Translations under genes and position numbers: made by a program | Notes under the pieces: generated by a model | What the model was told of the DNA's origin: nothing | Database searches by the model: none | What the model saw: the letters and a program-made list of their open reading frames with translations, nothing else | NCBI GenBank assembly: GCA_030737835.1 | Contig: CM060850.1 | Span: forward strand, 11,707,571-11,771,570 | Source of the DNA: Acorus gramineus | Taxonomy: Eukaryota; Streptophyta; Magnoliopsida; Acorales; Acoraceae | Direction: 5' to 3' | Length of the DNA: 64,000 nt | Part shown: positions 11,206-23,753 of the stretch, piece by piece | Position numbering within the stretch: the first letter of the stretch is position 1 | Layout of the letters: every line of letters begins with the position of its first letter

Positions 11206-11380
11206 TCGTTCTTCATCTCATTAGGACATGTCGATCTGCTCTGTGTGTGTGTTTTTTTTTATTTTTAAAATTGTTCGGATTGTGTTAGATGTAACTTTTT
11301 TTTTTTACTGTAATAATCAAGTTATATTACTTGATGGGTGGTAGCTTGTATGTCTGATGTTTGGTTATGAGGTGTGATAG

Positions 11381-11515
11381 ACCGCGTTTCTCACACGCAG
11401 CATTTAAGGGTGAAACACCATTATAGGAGTGTTGGGTAATGACTTGACAACATCAAACGTCATCCAGTTTGGCAAATGGTGTTTGAAATGCCACATATAC
11501 ACATATTATATATAT
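11381..11515 (+). repeat. SOT 3'-flank module
   Basis: The first 80 bp match the segment fused to the truncated SOT at 5161-5235. It ends in a short (AT)n tract. Function unknown. Confidence 0.5.
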
Positions 11516-11900
11516 AGGGAAGTGATTGGGTGCAGCAGAATGGCAGTGGAACCCTCGTGCGAAAGACGTTTATAACCGTCGGATCCGTGTATCCCAAATC
11601 GGATGGTCAGATCTGCTTTCATCAAAAAAAGGGGAGACCTGAACAACAGGTTACCAACATGTCACCCATTTAAACCCAAATTTGACCCATTCAATCTCTC
11701 TCTCCTCACTTTTTTTTCCACCCCGAAAAGAAGAAGACACAAAGAAGAACCAAAAGAAGAAGAAAAAACGTGAAGAAGGGGAGGAAAAAAAAATCAACCC
11801 CTCCTCCCCTACAGGCAGATCTCCTCACGCGGTCATACCACCACCCTCCCTCGCCGGCCACCCCGTCCCGGGAAAATCAGCCCCTCCTTTTATATATAGC
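11516..11900 (+). repeat. Possible second type of (TA)n-adjacent repeat
   Basis: Directly after a TATATATA tract the sequence switches to GGGAAGTGATTGGGTGCAGC and a GC-richer, CT/GAA-rich block, and another TATATATAG tract follows near 11891-11920. The layout recalls the (TA)n-associated repeats at 5236 and 44306 but the sequence is different. The open frame at 11682-11948 is low complexity and not credible as a gene. Confidence 0.35.
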
Positions 11901-12408
11901 ATTCTTTTATATATAGGGATTGTTTTAAAGATTTGTTTTCAAATGTAGCATTCTTTTCTCATTTGTTTGTAAATCTAGGGTTTCTTTTATATCTAGGGTT
12001 TCACTTTTTCAAACTATTTTAAAATATGGGTTTTGGGTTTTGGTTTTGAATCAATTTGACATATTTGAAATCTGGGTTTTAGTTTTGCTTGACATATTTG
12101 AATCAATCTGGGTTCCTTCACAATGACAATCAGACTTGGGTTTTCAAACAATCACATATTTGTCAATGACAATGACAATCAGTTAGAGCCAAACTTGTTT
12201 ATTTAAGAAATGAACCCTTTCATTAAAGCACACATTTTCTCTTATGCTTTTATGTGAATGATGTTGGAATTTGTTTGATGAATGCGAATAATGTGTGAAA
12301 GAGAAATAGTGTTAAAGAAAAAAAGAAGAAAAAACAGATACAAACACACAAGAAATCTGAAATTGAATTATTTGGAGTTTCAAAGTCAAGGCATTAAATG
12401 ATACTGAT
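11901..12408. other. AT-rich spacer
   Basis: No gene. A stretch near 12244-12285 (TTATGTGAATGATGTTGGAA) is repeated with few changes at 15963-16000, on the other side of the LTR inserted at 12409. Confidence 0.45.
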
Positions 12409-13409
12409 TGTCACGCCCCAGGGCCGGCCGTCCCCGGGACGCGGCAAGTGTATATATGATATCAGTAAAAACAGGAGTTCAATAACATACTCACACAACA
12501 GCTAAAATGACAACACAAACAACAAAAGCAGGGCTGACATGATATATACACCAAAAGCGGAAGCTAAAAGACTGAATCTGTAATTCAAAGACATATTACA
12601 GACTCGATACATAATCAACTGTCCTGTGAGAGCCAATATATACAAAGACATCCAAATACAATACAAACGCGTGCCCAAGCACGGAATATAATACATACAA
12701 GCAAAAGGAATGCTGATAGCCTCTGATACTCGCGGGACGTGGCGCTACTCCGCTACTGATGAAGTCCCTCGGGGAGCTCTTCCTCCAGATCCGACTCAGA
12801 TGACACTGGAGAAAAATATTATGCGAGGGGTGAGCCACACGCTCAGTGAACAGCACAACCCATGCATCACAATTTATATTAACCACCAGATCTTATTATC
12901 CACAACCTCATTATTAAAAGCCACAAAATGGCAACAGCTATACAATCCAGTAGGTCGCTATCGCCAACCCACTACACCCTCACCCTCACCCCTCAATAGG
13001 TGACATAGGATATTGGGACTAACTACACAAATCCAGCGGGTCGCTATCGCCAACCCACTACACCCTCACCCTCACCCCTCAATAGGTGACATAGGATATT
13101 GGGACTGACTAGGCTGATGGTCGCCCTTGGTCCACCGATAGTCTCTCCCCACTCCGTAGGCCGTTTGGCCACCCCCACATTCAGCACAGTCCGTCCCAAA
13201 TCAGGAGGTGCCTACTGATGGGAGCCCCTGCACGGGACAGCCTTTCCAACGCCGGGGTAGTCTCTACACGGATCCAACGAAGGGAACAGAACAGCCTATC
13301 CATCGCATATGATCCACTCGGATCCGCAGACAACACATCTCAACAACTCTAATGTCATGAATTCTTCAGAATTCCTCCAGGGCGCATAACCAAGATGCGG
13401 GGAACATGC

Positions 13410-13443
<34 letters not shown>

Positions 13444-15617
13444 GGGTATAATATTATTGGGAAAGAAACCTTGGGAGGGCAGCGTGAGGTCCCGATATAG
13501 GACATCCCGACAACCAAACAAGGAACACGGAGTACCCTAGCACGGGTCTCAATGTTGACCTCGCAAGGCCCCTCCCTATAATATTATCTAAGGCATGCAA
13601 TTAAACATATGCTAGCATTTAATTTAATCAATTAAACTAGTAGGACGCATGCATAGGCCGAGGCTTCCTAGCATGAGAACAGGGTGACAGGATGCATGGC
13701 TCTTACACATATCCTAAGGGTGCAAGTCCCTAACATACAAAGTCTAGGGTAGCATGCATACTACATTTTTATCATGCTTGCATGGATTACACAAGTTAAT
13801 ATAGCCTATGGTGCCCCAGGGGAGGACGGTATACGCCCAAGTGCATATAGCGTCTCCCTACTGGGTTGGGTTGTACCACTCACCGATAGTCGGGTCGTCG
13901 CGCGACCGTCCGTCAAGATCTGCAAGATAGGGTAATCAAATCGGTGAGTAAAATACACAAATAAACCCAAAAATACACAACACTCGGGCAAACGTACATA
14001 CGGCCCGTACGCACGCGAGCCCGAGCACCCCAACTCAATCCCGAACCCCCGGGCAGCCGCACGCACGGCCACCCGCCCCGGGCGCACAGCCGAGCCCCGG
14101 CCCGCGCCCCCAGACGCCCTGTCGAGCTCAGCCCGCACGCCCGGACACCCTGCCGAGACCTCCCGGGTGCACCGCGCGCTCACTGCGCCCCAGCGCAGCA
14201 ACCCGCGCGCACACCCGCACACCCTGCGCCCCATCGCCTCGCCCTGCGCGCACCCCGCGCGCACCACCCGCTCGCATCACCCGCTCACACCACCCGCTCG
14301 ACCAGCCCCGGGTGCAACCGCGCGCACTGCGCCCCAGCGCAGCGCCCCGCACGCGCACCCGCCCGCACTGCGCCCCAGCGCAGCGCCTGCACCCCTGCCC
14401 GCTCGCACCGACAGCTCGCCCTGCGCGCACTGCGCCCCCTGCGCAGCACCCGCTCACCTCTCCGCGCGCACGGCACGCCCTGTGCCCATGCGCAGCGCTC
14501 CGCGTGCACGCCCCGCACGCCCGGCAGCACGTGCCCAGCACCCGCTCGCTCGCACGCCCGGCAGCACACGCCCAGCGTGCCCAGCCTGCCTGCCTGCCCG
14601 AGCCGGCCTGCCAGCCCGCCTGCCCTGCCATCTTGCCTGCGCTGCCCTGCCTGCCTGCCAGCCAACCCGGGACAGCCTGCCATCCTGCCCGGGACAGCCT
14701 GCCATCCCGCCCGAGACAGCCTACCACCTCTCACCGGCCACCAATGGCCCCCAACCGCCTCCGGCCGCCACCAACGGCCACCCTCCGCCACCCACAGCCA
14801 CCCTAACTCAAAAACCTCCTCCTAACAAGCATCTAAACAAGAAAGGAAGGAAAGAAAGCCTTACCCAAAGAAGGAAGGGAAGTTCGGTTGCTCTCCGCGC
14901 ACCGAAACACCTCCTCCAAGGCCACCACCACCGAGCTCTCCCTCAGCCCTAAAACCAGCTGAAATCAGAGGAGAAAAGAGGGGGTGAGAAGGGGCTAAAC
15001 ACACCGGAACTCGAATCCGAGACCACCGGTGGATAGATCGGGATGAGATCTAACCTTTCTCTTCTTTGTGCTTTTGATTTTAACCCCTCTAGCTAGGTCA
15101 AAACCAAGAAAAAGAGAGAGGGGGAGAGAGAAAATCCATTGGAGAAGAAGATGAATAGTGGGGGAGATATTTTTGCTCTCACTTATATATAATCCCTCAC
15201 TTAGATTAGCCTAACTAGGTTTAATTAGGGCTAAGAAAGGATTAGTGAGGGTTTAAGTGAGTTTTGACTTGGGTCAACTCAACCACAAATAAAAACAAAA
15301 GGGGTTGACCAAGTCTATGGGCCCACTTTGACCAAGTCAACTCTCTCAATGACTTCTCGCTCGGTCAAAACCCGGATACGCCCCGGAACTGTGAAATTCT
15401 GAAACGTTACCGGAATTCGATGAAATTTTTGTGAGCGGCTTGGAATGGCACCAGGGCACATAATATGCAGTTAGATTTTCAATCGGAGCCCTCTATCTCA
15501 GGGCGATAGCTAACAGCCTGAAATTTTAGCGGTTCCGATCGAAAAACGAAAAAAATCGAAAAACTGCCAGAATGTCCCAACGGTTACCAGAAGGTTAAAA
15601 GTGACACATATATAACA
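12409..15617 (-). mobile_element. Solo Tekay-type gypsy LTR
   Basis: Read on the minus strand it starts TGTTATATATGTGTCAC and ends GGGGCGTGACA, as the intact element's LTRs do; length 3209 bp. Flanks are CTGAT (12404-12408) and CCGAT (15618-15622), a probable 5-bp target duplication with one mutation. No internal region, PBS or polypurine tract adjoins it, so it is a solo LTR left by LTR-LTR recombination. Inside are a TATA-like TTATATATAA (15182-15191), the mini-exon 13884-13919, a donor-like GTAAGG at 14864, an acceptor at 12806-12807, two copies of the GGGGTGAGGGTGAGGG minisatellite and an (AAT)n tract at 13410-13442. The many GC-rich open frames are not genes. Confidence 0.88.
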
Positions 15618-16919
15618 CCGATGGCCTACATTTTGATCCAATCATATTACAAAAAATTCAAAGGAGACAAAAAAAGAAAGAGGGCTTTTTTTCCAAATGC
15701 CAGCAAGGAATTATATATGGTGTTGCAATGAAAAGAACATAGCAAGGAAAAACATCTTGATCTGTTCATCTAAGTTTCATGTGCACCACAGACCTTATCC
15801 TATGATATCTCACATGTTTCATTCATGTTTAATGAGATTCAATCAGAATGTGTGTGATCGTGTATGATTTTTTGGGTGGATCTCATCAATATCAATCAGA
15901 TTTCACACTAATTTGGGGTTTTACTTGATTCTAGGGCTTTTCTATAGCTGTCTTGATTATGCTCTTATGTGAATGATATTGGAATTGGTTTGATGAATGT
16001 GTGGTTTGTTTTAGTTGCCGAGGAGTGTGCTGAAGCTTGGTTTTTTATATCCTAGTAGATATCTCCTCTACGATTTTATTTTGGTTTGGTTAAATACAGG
16101 GGCTCCCAATGTGGTTTTTTTGTATGCTTTGAGCTTTTGCCTTGCTACTAATCTAAGGTAGAGGCCCACCACTTCTCTCAAAAAATAAATAAAATAAAAA
16201 TTAGACCACCAAATATTACAAGTAGGTAGAAGCCTACCAAGTAGGTAAAAATTAGGGGCTTCTGAATTTGCTTGATTTTATTTTGATTCCATAGAGATTT
16301 GGTGTTGCGGTTGATCTTAGGGTTCTTTAAGGGTTTGATTATACTTGTTAGAATTAATTTGGATCTGATTCCGTTGTTTCCCAATGAGGGGTTTTTAAAT
16401 TATTGAGTATGCTTGTGTTTGGAGAAATCTGATTATGGCTGATTGGAATTTGATTAGCTTGGGATTGATTGTTTAGGCAATTGTTTGAGGGGATTCAATA
16501 TTTGATTTTTGAATGTTCTAAGAATTCTTCATCATGTATTGGATTGGGTTTGATGAATGTACTAAATAATAGTTTATTTATTTTTTATCAACGTGAGATG
16601 TGGGATTTTTTACATTCAATGATTTAGGCAAAAAAAAAGAACTAAATTTGGTTAGTTTGGTGGATGGAACTATGTTATTTAGGCCTTGAACTCCTATCAC
16701 AGATTTGCATTCCTATTCGAACATTCATTCCATTTGATGACATTTTATCCACCAGTGTTAAAAGTATACATTGACTGATATCTGTAAACTACTGTTGATT
16801 TATTGATAAGAATGCTTATTTTCTCAGAAAGATATTTAAAAGCATAAGATCAACATATTGATAGTCTATTTCATTTATGGATTCTTAGTATTTACTTGTG
16901 TGAAATTTATCACTGAAAG
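15618..16919. other. Host DNA between two LTRs, no clear gene
   Basis: AT-rich, intron-like sequence leading into the PPDK exon at 16920. It probably represents intron or flank of the captured fragment. Only short, unsupported open frames. Confidence 0.45.
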
Positions 16920-17056
16920 ATTGCAGAACAAGCTGAGTTCTTCTCATTTGGGACCAATGATCTGACTCAGATGACTTTTGGATACAGTAGAGACGATGTT
17001 GGCAAGTTTCTTCCGGTATACTTGTCCAAGGGAGTGCTCCAGAGTGATCCTTTCGA
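16920..17056 (+). pseudogene. Single exon of pyruvate, phosphate dikinase (PPDK)
   Basis: The frame reads [17 protein letters not shown], then [15 protein letters not shown] and QSDPF, which is the PEP-binding C-terminal domain of plant PPDK (PEP synthesis from pyruvate in plastids or cytosol). The Asn-Asp of GTNDLTQ and the RDD motif are kept. The exon is framed by an AG (16918-16919) and a weak GTTTAG donor at 17057. Flanking PPDK exons are absent in what I can read, so it is a captured or relict exon, not a gene. The frame has no stop, suggesting recent capture or chance survival. Confidence 0.75.
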
Positions 17057-17273
17057 GTTTAGATATGCTTAGTTGAATGTTTACTGTTCAATAATACTCA
17101 TCAGATATACAAGTTAATTGTGCCTTTTGTGATTCTTATCTGATGCTTATAGAAAAATTGTTTATTTTTTCAATCAATGTCACATATTTTTCCCACCATG
17201 ATTCACCTTTTTTGCAATAGATCTTGTGTAAAACCAGTTTTTTTTACTCATTTTAATTCTTGTTGTTGAATAG

Positions 17274-17453
17274 GAAAAGGACATTCTTGAATATTTACTA
17301 GATTTGACCTCCACTCAACCTTACATATTGGGTGGTAAATATGCTTCACAGTTGTTATACTTTAGAGTTTAATTTCCTTCTCCAATTATTCCATTGTTGG
17401 TGATGTTTCATTTGTTATTTCAGGAATGCTTGTAAAAGGGCGGTGCTTCTCAG
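17274..17453 (+). pseudogene. Two linked exons of an unidentified gene
   Basis: Exon 17274-17334 (AATAG before, GTAAAT after) encodes EKDILEYLLDLTSTQPY plus four more residues. Exon 17424-17453 (TTTCAG before, GTGGTT after) continues in the matching phase with GMLVKGRCFSG. Good splice sites and phase agreement argue for true exons. I do not recognise the protein, and it does not match the PPDK part that should follow the preceding exon. Confidence 0.4.
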
Positions 17454-18184
17454 GTGGTTCTATTTAGAAAAATGGTGGTTCTTCAGATTTTGTTTCACTT
17501 GAAGATTTTAGTTTTATTTAAAACAGGTTGATGTTAATGTATTATATTGGTTGATGATGTACTAAACATGTTGATGTATTAAAGAAGTTGATCTCTTAAA
17601 CAGGTTGATGTATTATATTGGTTGATTAAAAAATAAACATGTTGATGTATTAAACAAGTTGATGTATTACACATGTTTAGGTTGATGTATTATATTAAAC
17701 AAGTTGATGTATTAAACAGGTTGATGTTGATGTACTGAATTAAACAAGGCCAAACAGGTTGAGGTTGATGTATTGAATAAATGGGGCATAAATGAAAGAT
17801 GTTGATGTTTTTTCCATAGTTTTTGATAGACAACATGATTTTTTATGTGATTTCTTTAAAAGAACAAATAGAATATAAGTCACCATGTACATTCTGTATG
17901 AAATAAACTGACTTATTCTGTGAAAAAAAGGAGTGCAAGTCACCATGCATATTCAGGGACAACTCAATCCTATAATGCAAAACCTGGACTGCAATGCATT
18001 ACATGGGACTAGAATGAATGCTTATATTGATCTATGCTTCAGAAACTACCAAGCATTTAACACCATCTTATAAACACCAAACATTCAATCATTTTAAAAC
18101 ACTCATTTAAAAACAATCAGCCATTCACTCAACATTTACTCATTTAAATAAATACCAAGTATTCAATTTTTACACCATAAAAGG
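17454..18184. other. AT-rich host DNA with GTTGATGTATTA repeats
   Basis: No gene. From about 17525 to 17790 the string AGGTTGATGTATTA or close variants recurs many times (irregular spacing of about 25-50 bp), an imperfect minisatellite. Confidence 0.5.
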
Positions 18185-21100
18185 TGTTATATATGTGTCA
18201 CTTTTAACCTTCTGGTAACCATTGGGACATTTTGGCAGTTTTTCGTTTTTTTTTCCGTTTTTCGATCGGAACCGCTAAAATTTTAGGCTTTAGCTATCAC
18301 CCTGAGTTTGAGGGCTCCGATTGAAAATCTAACTGCATATTATGTGTCATGGTGCCATTCCAAGCCACTCACGAAAATTTCATCAAATTCCGGTAACGTT
18401 TCAGAATTTTGCAGTTCCGAAGCGTATCCGGGTTTTGACCGAGCGAAAAGTCATTGGGAGACTTGACTTGGTCAAAGTTGACCTTTGACTTGGTCAAATG
18501 AGTTTGGATTTTAGTGTGGTTGGGTTGACTAGGGTCAAACCACACTTAAACCTATCTAATCCTAGCCTAAACCTAATTAGGGCTAATCTAAGTGGGGGTG
18601 TGAGTATGTGTGGAGTGGGTGTGGGTATAAAGAAATCCCACGACCTCAAACCCCTCTTATTCATCATCTTCTCCGAATATCCCTCTCTCTTCCCTCTCTT
18701 TGAAACCACCATATGACCTAGTTCAAGGGGTCAAAACCAAAAACCCAAAGAAGAGAAAGGTAAGGTGAGCTCCCGATCTATCCACCGGTGGTCTCGGATT
18801 CGAGTTCCCACGAGTTTGACCCCCTCTTATCCCCTCTTTTCTCCTCTGATTTCAGCCATATTGAGGGCTGAAGGAGATCGTGGTGGTGGTGGTCCTCGGA
18901 GAGGTGTTTCGGTGCACGAAGAGCTCCCGGTCTTCCCTTCCTTCCTTTCCTTCCTAGGGTGAGCTTTCTTCCTTCCTTTTCTTGCTTAGATGCATGTTAG
19001 GAGGGTGTTTTTGGGTGTGTGGTGGCTGTTGGTGGCTGTTGGTGGTGGTTGGTGGTGGTTAGTGGCCATTGGTGGCCGGTGAGGGGTGGTAGGGTGGCTC
19101 GGGCGGGCTGGCAGGCTGTCCCGGGTAGGCTGGCAGGCAGGCAGCGCAGCAGGCGGAGCAGATGGCAGGGCGCGCGCGCGCGTGCGCGCGGGCGTGCGCT
19201 CGGGTGGAGCAGGAGTGGGCGCTGGGCGCTGGCGGGCGCAGTCGGGCGCGCAGTCGCGCGCGGGTGCGTGCGCGCGGGTGCGCGGGTGAGCGCGGGAGTG
19301 CGCACGGGTGCAGGCGCGAGCGGGGGTGCTCGCAGAAGTGCGCGCGGGCGCGCGCGGGCGTGCACACGAGCGTGCCCGCGCGCGGGCAGGGCACCTGGGC
19401 ACTGCTCCTGGGTGCGGGGCAGGGCGCCTGGGCATGCGCCTGGGCGCGGAGCTGGGGACCAGTGCGTGCGCGTGCTGGGGCGTGCGCGTGGGGGTGCGCT
19501 GGGCTGGACGCGCGGTGCGCGCGGGCGCACGCAAGCGTGCGCGTGCGTGCGGCAGTGCGTCGGGGCGCACGGGCAGGCGCGCGGCAGTGCGCCGATGGTG
19601 CCGGGGTGCGTGCGTGCGTGCGCATTCGTGCGTGCGCGTGCGGGTGGCCGTGCGTATGGCTGCCCGGGGGTTCGGGAATGAGTTGGGGTGCTCGGGCTCG
19701 CGTGCGTACGGGCCGTATGTACGTTTGCCCGAGTATTGTGTATTTTTAGTGTATTTTTGGGGTATTTGTGTATTTTACTCACCGAGTTGATTACCCTGTC
19801 TTGCAGATCTTGACGGACGGTCGCGCGACGACCCGGTTATCGGTGAGTGGGACAATCCAACCCAGTAGGGAGGCGTTATATGCACTTGGGCGTGTACCGT
19901 CCTCCCCTGGGGCACCATGGATTTATATTAACTTGTTGTAATGTGTAATCCATGCAAGCATGATAAAAATGTAGTATGCATGCTGCCCTAGACTTTGTAT
20001 GTTAGGGACTTGCACCCTTAGGTTGTGTAAGAGCCATGCATCCTGTCACCCTGTTCTCATGCTAGGAAGCCTCGGCCTATGCATGCGTCCTATTAGTTTA
20101 ATTTATTAAATTAAATGCAACTTGTGATATTAAAGCATGATTAGGGAATATTAAGGGGCCTTGCGAGGTCAACATTGAGACCCGGGCTAGGGTACTCCGT
20201 GTTCCTCTTTTGGTTGTCGGGATGTCCTATATCGGGACCTCATGGTGCCCTCCCAAGGTTTCCTTTCCCGATTATATTAATGCATGTTCCCATTTCATTT
20301 AATTTATTTAAATCAAGATGGGATGATGCGAGCTTATGATTATTAGCATGCCTTAGAGAATATTATAACCTTGTGGTTATAATATATGCTTCCCCGCATC
20401 TTAGTTATGCGCCCTGGAGGAATTCTGAAGAATTCAAGACATTTGAGTTGTTGAGATGTGTTGTCAGCGGATCCGAGTGGATCATATGCGATGGATAGGC
20501 TGTTCTGTTCCCTTCGTTGGATCCGTGTAGAGACTACCCCAGCGTTAGAAAGGCTGTCCCGTGGAGGGGCTCCCATCAGTAGGCACCTCCTGATTTGGGA
20601 CGGACTGTGCTGAATGTGGGAGTGGCCAAGCGGCCTACGGAGTGGGGAGAGACTATCGGTGGACCAAGGGTGACCATCAGCCTAGTCAGTCCCAATATCC
20701 TATGTCACCTGTTGAGGGGTGAGGGTGAGGGTGTGGTGGGTCGGCGATGTAGCGACCCACCGGTTTGTAAGTCCCAATATCCTATGTCACCTATTGAGGG
20801 GTGAGGGTGAGGGTGTAGTGGGTCGGCGATGAGGCGACCCACTGATTTGTGTAGTGATGATTATCAGTCCCAATATCCTTTGTCACCTATTGAGGGGTGA
20901 GGGTGAGGGTGTAGTGGGTCGGCGATGTAGCGACCCACTGGATTTGTGTAGTGATGTTTATCAGTCCCAATATCCTCTGTCACCTATTGAGGGGTGAGGG
21001 TGAGGGTGTAGTGGGTCGGCGATGAGGCGACCCACTGATTTGTGTATAGATGATTATCAGGCTAGTAAGTCCCAACATCCTTTGTCACCTATTGAGGGGT

Positions 21101-21662
21101 GAGGGTGAGGGTGTAGTGGTTCGGCGATGTAACGACCCACCGGATTTGTGTTGTTCATGCCACTTTGAGGCTTTTGCTGATTAATGGTGGTTAATATGAA
21201 CTGTGATGCATGGGTTGTGCTATTCACTGAGCGTGTGGCTCACCCCTCGCATAATTATTTTTCTCCAGTTATCACTGAGGCGGACTTGAAGGAGGAGCTC
21301 CCCGAGAGAGACTGCACCAGTAGCGGAGTAGCGCCACGTCCCGCGAGTTTTAGAGGCTATCAGCACCCCTTTTTGGATTGTATGTATTATATTCCGTGCT
21401 TGGGCACGCGGTTGTATTTTATTTGGATGTCTTTGTATATATTGGCTCTCACAGGACAGTTGATTATGTATCGAGTCTGTAATATGTTTTGAATTACAGA
21501 CTCAGTCTTTTAGCTTCCGCTATTTGTGTATATATCCTGTCAGCTTCATTGTTGTCTGTGTTGTGATATTGATGTTGTTTATGGTATGTTATTGACCTCC
21601 TGTTTAGACTGCTGATATCATATATACACTTGCCACGTCCCGGGGACGCCCGGGGCGTGACA
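18185..21662 (+). mobile_element. Solo Tekay-type gypsy LTR
   Basis: Starts TGTTATATATGTGTCAC, ends CGGGGCGTGACA; 3478 bp, the longest of the family here. Flanks are AAAGG (18180-18184) and AAAGC (21663-21667), a probable target duplication with one change. No internal region is attached. It holds a TATA-like GGTATAAAG near 18625, a donor-like GTGAGC at 18959, the mini-exon 19807-19842, an acceptor at 21267-21268, and five copies of the GGGGTGAGGGTGAGGG minisatellite between about 20690 and 21150, which together with a second spacer block near 20280-20390 accounts for its length. Confidence 0.88.
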
Positions 21663-22850
21663 AAAGCATTCAAACAACAAACACCACAATCATGTTTCTG
21701 TTACAAGTGCATTCAAACAACAAAATAAACCAACCATTAAGTCTATTACACCATACGAACAACAATATCTCACAACATCCTCCCATATGGGAAATCATGT
21801 GACAGCAACCAGCTAACTTGATGAAAAGCACTCCCCATCCACAGCAACCCCAGCAACCAGCTAAATCATTAGCACAACACAGTTCCAGCAGCAGACTTTG
21901 ATGAAAGAGTTCTATTTGCCTGCAACCGGGACAAGCCAAAGTCACAAACCTGGATTAGAACAAGTATCAGTATTGTCTAAAGAGATAAGGTAGTGTCATT
22001 TAAAGAAAAAAGCTGGAGCTTCTGTTATAGCTGGGGCAATATGAAAATTGAAAAAGAGAAAAAGCATTGCTGTAACTGAACCTCATCGGAGCATGGATAA
22101 AACTGAATACTGAAATTTTGATTTTGCAGAAGCCAGGGTAGCAACCCAAAATAGAGTAGCTGTTGTATCATATACACCTCAATAGGGGAACTCCACACCA
22201 CAATATTCATGTTTGCATAGATAAGAAAGAGTTCTTTCCATGCACGAAACTCTCTATTTGGCAGTTTAAAAAAAATTGATATCCCTGAGATAGATTTCTT
22301 TAGTCCTAGTAAAGGCTGACAAACGTTTTCCTAGTGAAGCTTGTCCAAGCATAGCTCAAAGACACTGGAAGCCACACATCCTTTCATAAGTAATAGGAAT
22401 TCTAAATGAAAGTGTTCAAATATTTTATATAGCTTACATCCATGCTGTAGTGACAAAAATGGACTTCTCATATGCAAATAAGAATCCATAAATTGCTTGT
22501 AAAGGCATATTAACAATGTAAATGAACACGTTCTATGTGCTCACATGGGGATCCAGGGAAAACCCAATATCCTATTAGCATACCTCGTTTATCTACAATC
22601 TTCACAATGATTTGACTCATGTTCATTATAATAGTGAAATGACGTTGTTCTAATTCACTCATGCACACACGCAAGGTCCAACAGGTTGCTCACAACCTCG
22701 TTTAACACATAGCAACACAAACAAAATGCAGGACAAAATCATTTCATGGAAACAGTATGGACAAAGATGGAGGAATGGCAATGGAAACCATTTTAAAGAA
22801 ATCTGGTAAAGATTGAATTGTTCAAAAGTAATCTGCGTTTATGTTCTTAC
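21663..22850. other. Host DNA, no identified gene
   Basis: AT-rich sequence following the solo LTR. Minus-strand open frames near 21670-21945 and 22025-22210 resemble no family I know. It may be intron or flank of the kinase fragment that follows. Confidence 0.4.
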
Positions 22851-23130
22851 TTTGACGGTATATTTTTTCTCGACCAACAGATTTGGTGATTTCAAATCCC
22901 GATGAACGATTAGGGGATTGCGTCTATGAAGATAATTCATACCCTTTGCCTGCAGAAAGATATTAAGCATCAATAACCAAACACTCCTACTTGAGATAGG
23001 AAGGAGAACAAAGGCATGCACAAAATTGGAGTGCATAAAAAATGTAGGGTCTATGAACTTACCACGTCATAAGCCATGTTTAATCGATGCCTCTCATCCA
23101 ACAATTTTCTTTTAGAAGAGTAAAGCCCTT
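22851..23130 (-). pseudogene. Fragment of CTR1-like Raf-type protein kinase (two exons)
   Basis: Minus-strand exon ending at 23063 encodes [14 protein letters not shown] and has a perfect GTAAGT donor. After a 113-nt intron (acceptor CTGCAG), exon 22949-22851 encodes [17 protein letters not shown] and [16 protein letters not shown], followed by a GTAAGA donor. This is kinase subdomain VI-VII of CTR1-type Raf-like MAPKKKs, the negative regulators of ethylene signalling, with the catalytic HRDLKSPN loop kept. The next expected piece (VCDFGLSR) and the rest of the kinase are missing. Splice sites and frame are intact, so the fragment is fairly young. No kinase can be made from it. Confidence 0.8.
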
Positions 23131-23748
23131 GAAGTTACACAAATCACTCTCTCCCTCAAATGGGTTGCTCTTCCTTTTTCTAAATCTATAAATACATGAT
23201 CTATTACATGTGGGTTTTGGAGATTTTCAATCAGATTTTTGACCTTTTTTTCATCAAATGGTTGTTTTTTTTTTGTTGTTCTTTTCTTTCTCTCGTTCTA
23301 AATCCAAAAGGGGGTGTCTTTTTAAATATATTTTTTTCATTAGTGTCATCTTCCTTTCCCATTTGTAGGATTGATCTTTGTTTGTAGTCTAAAAAGTGTT
23401 CTTTTTTGGTGGAAGGTGCAACATGGTGTGTGTGCAGGTCAGATGTGAGTGACTCTGTACTCCAAAAAATAATAGACTATGCATGTGGAGCTAGGGCAGA
23501 CTGCATGGATTTGAATAGGATCATTTCCATTTTTTTATATTCAAAACAATATTTTGAAACCACAAATAGATATAAAACTCTAGTAATATCCACGGATTCA
23601 TTGTTTCAAGCAAAAAGTTCCACAATTGAGTATGGATTTTAATGAACTCAATATTCAATCATAAGATGACAACACTAAATAAGATCCCCAACCAACTCTC
23701 CTAAAATGAGCACATTTGAAAATAACTCAAACACTATTAACAAGCAAC
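23131..23748. other. AT-rich host DNA left of the Tekay element
   Basis: No recognisable gene; short open frames at 23196 and 23406 lack any family signal. Confidence 0.4.
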
Positions 23749-23753
23749 AATAT
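23749..23753. repeat. Target site duplication AATAT (left)
   Basis: Identical to 34910-34914 on the other side of the element. Confidence 0.95.

Noticed and set aside
14128..14952. Long open frames on both strands (up to 261 aa) in the GC-rich block
   Set aside because: Same GC-rich LTR segment; frames differ among the other LTRs (18997-19790, 24332-25144, 32593-33407), so no protein is conserved.
20690..21150. Regularly spaced repeats resembling a CRISPR array
   Set aside because: The spacers are themselves repeated, the unit is an LTR minisatellite, and the context is a plant genome.
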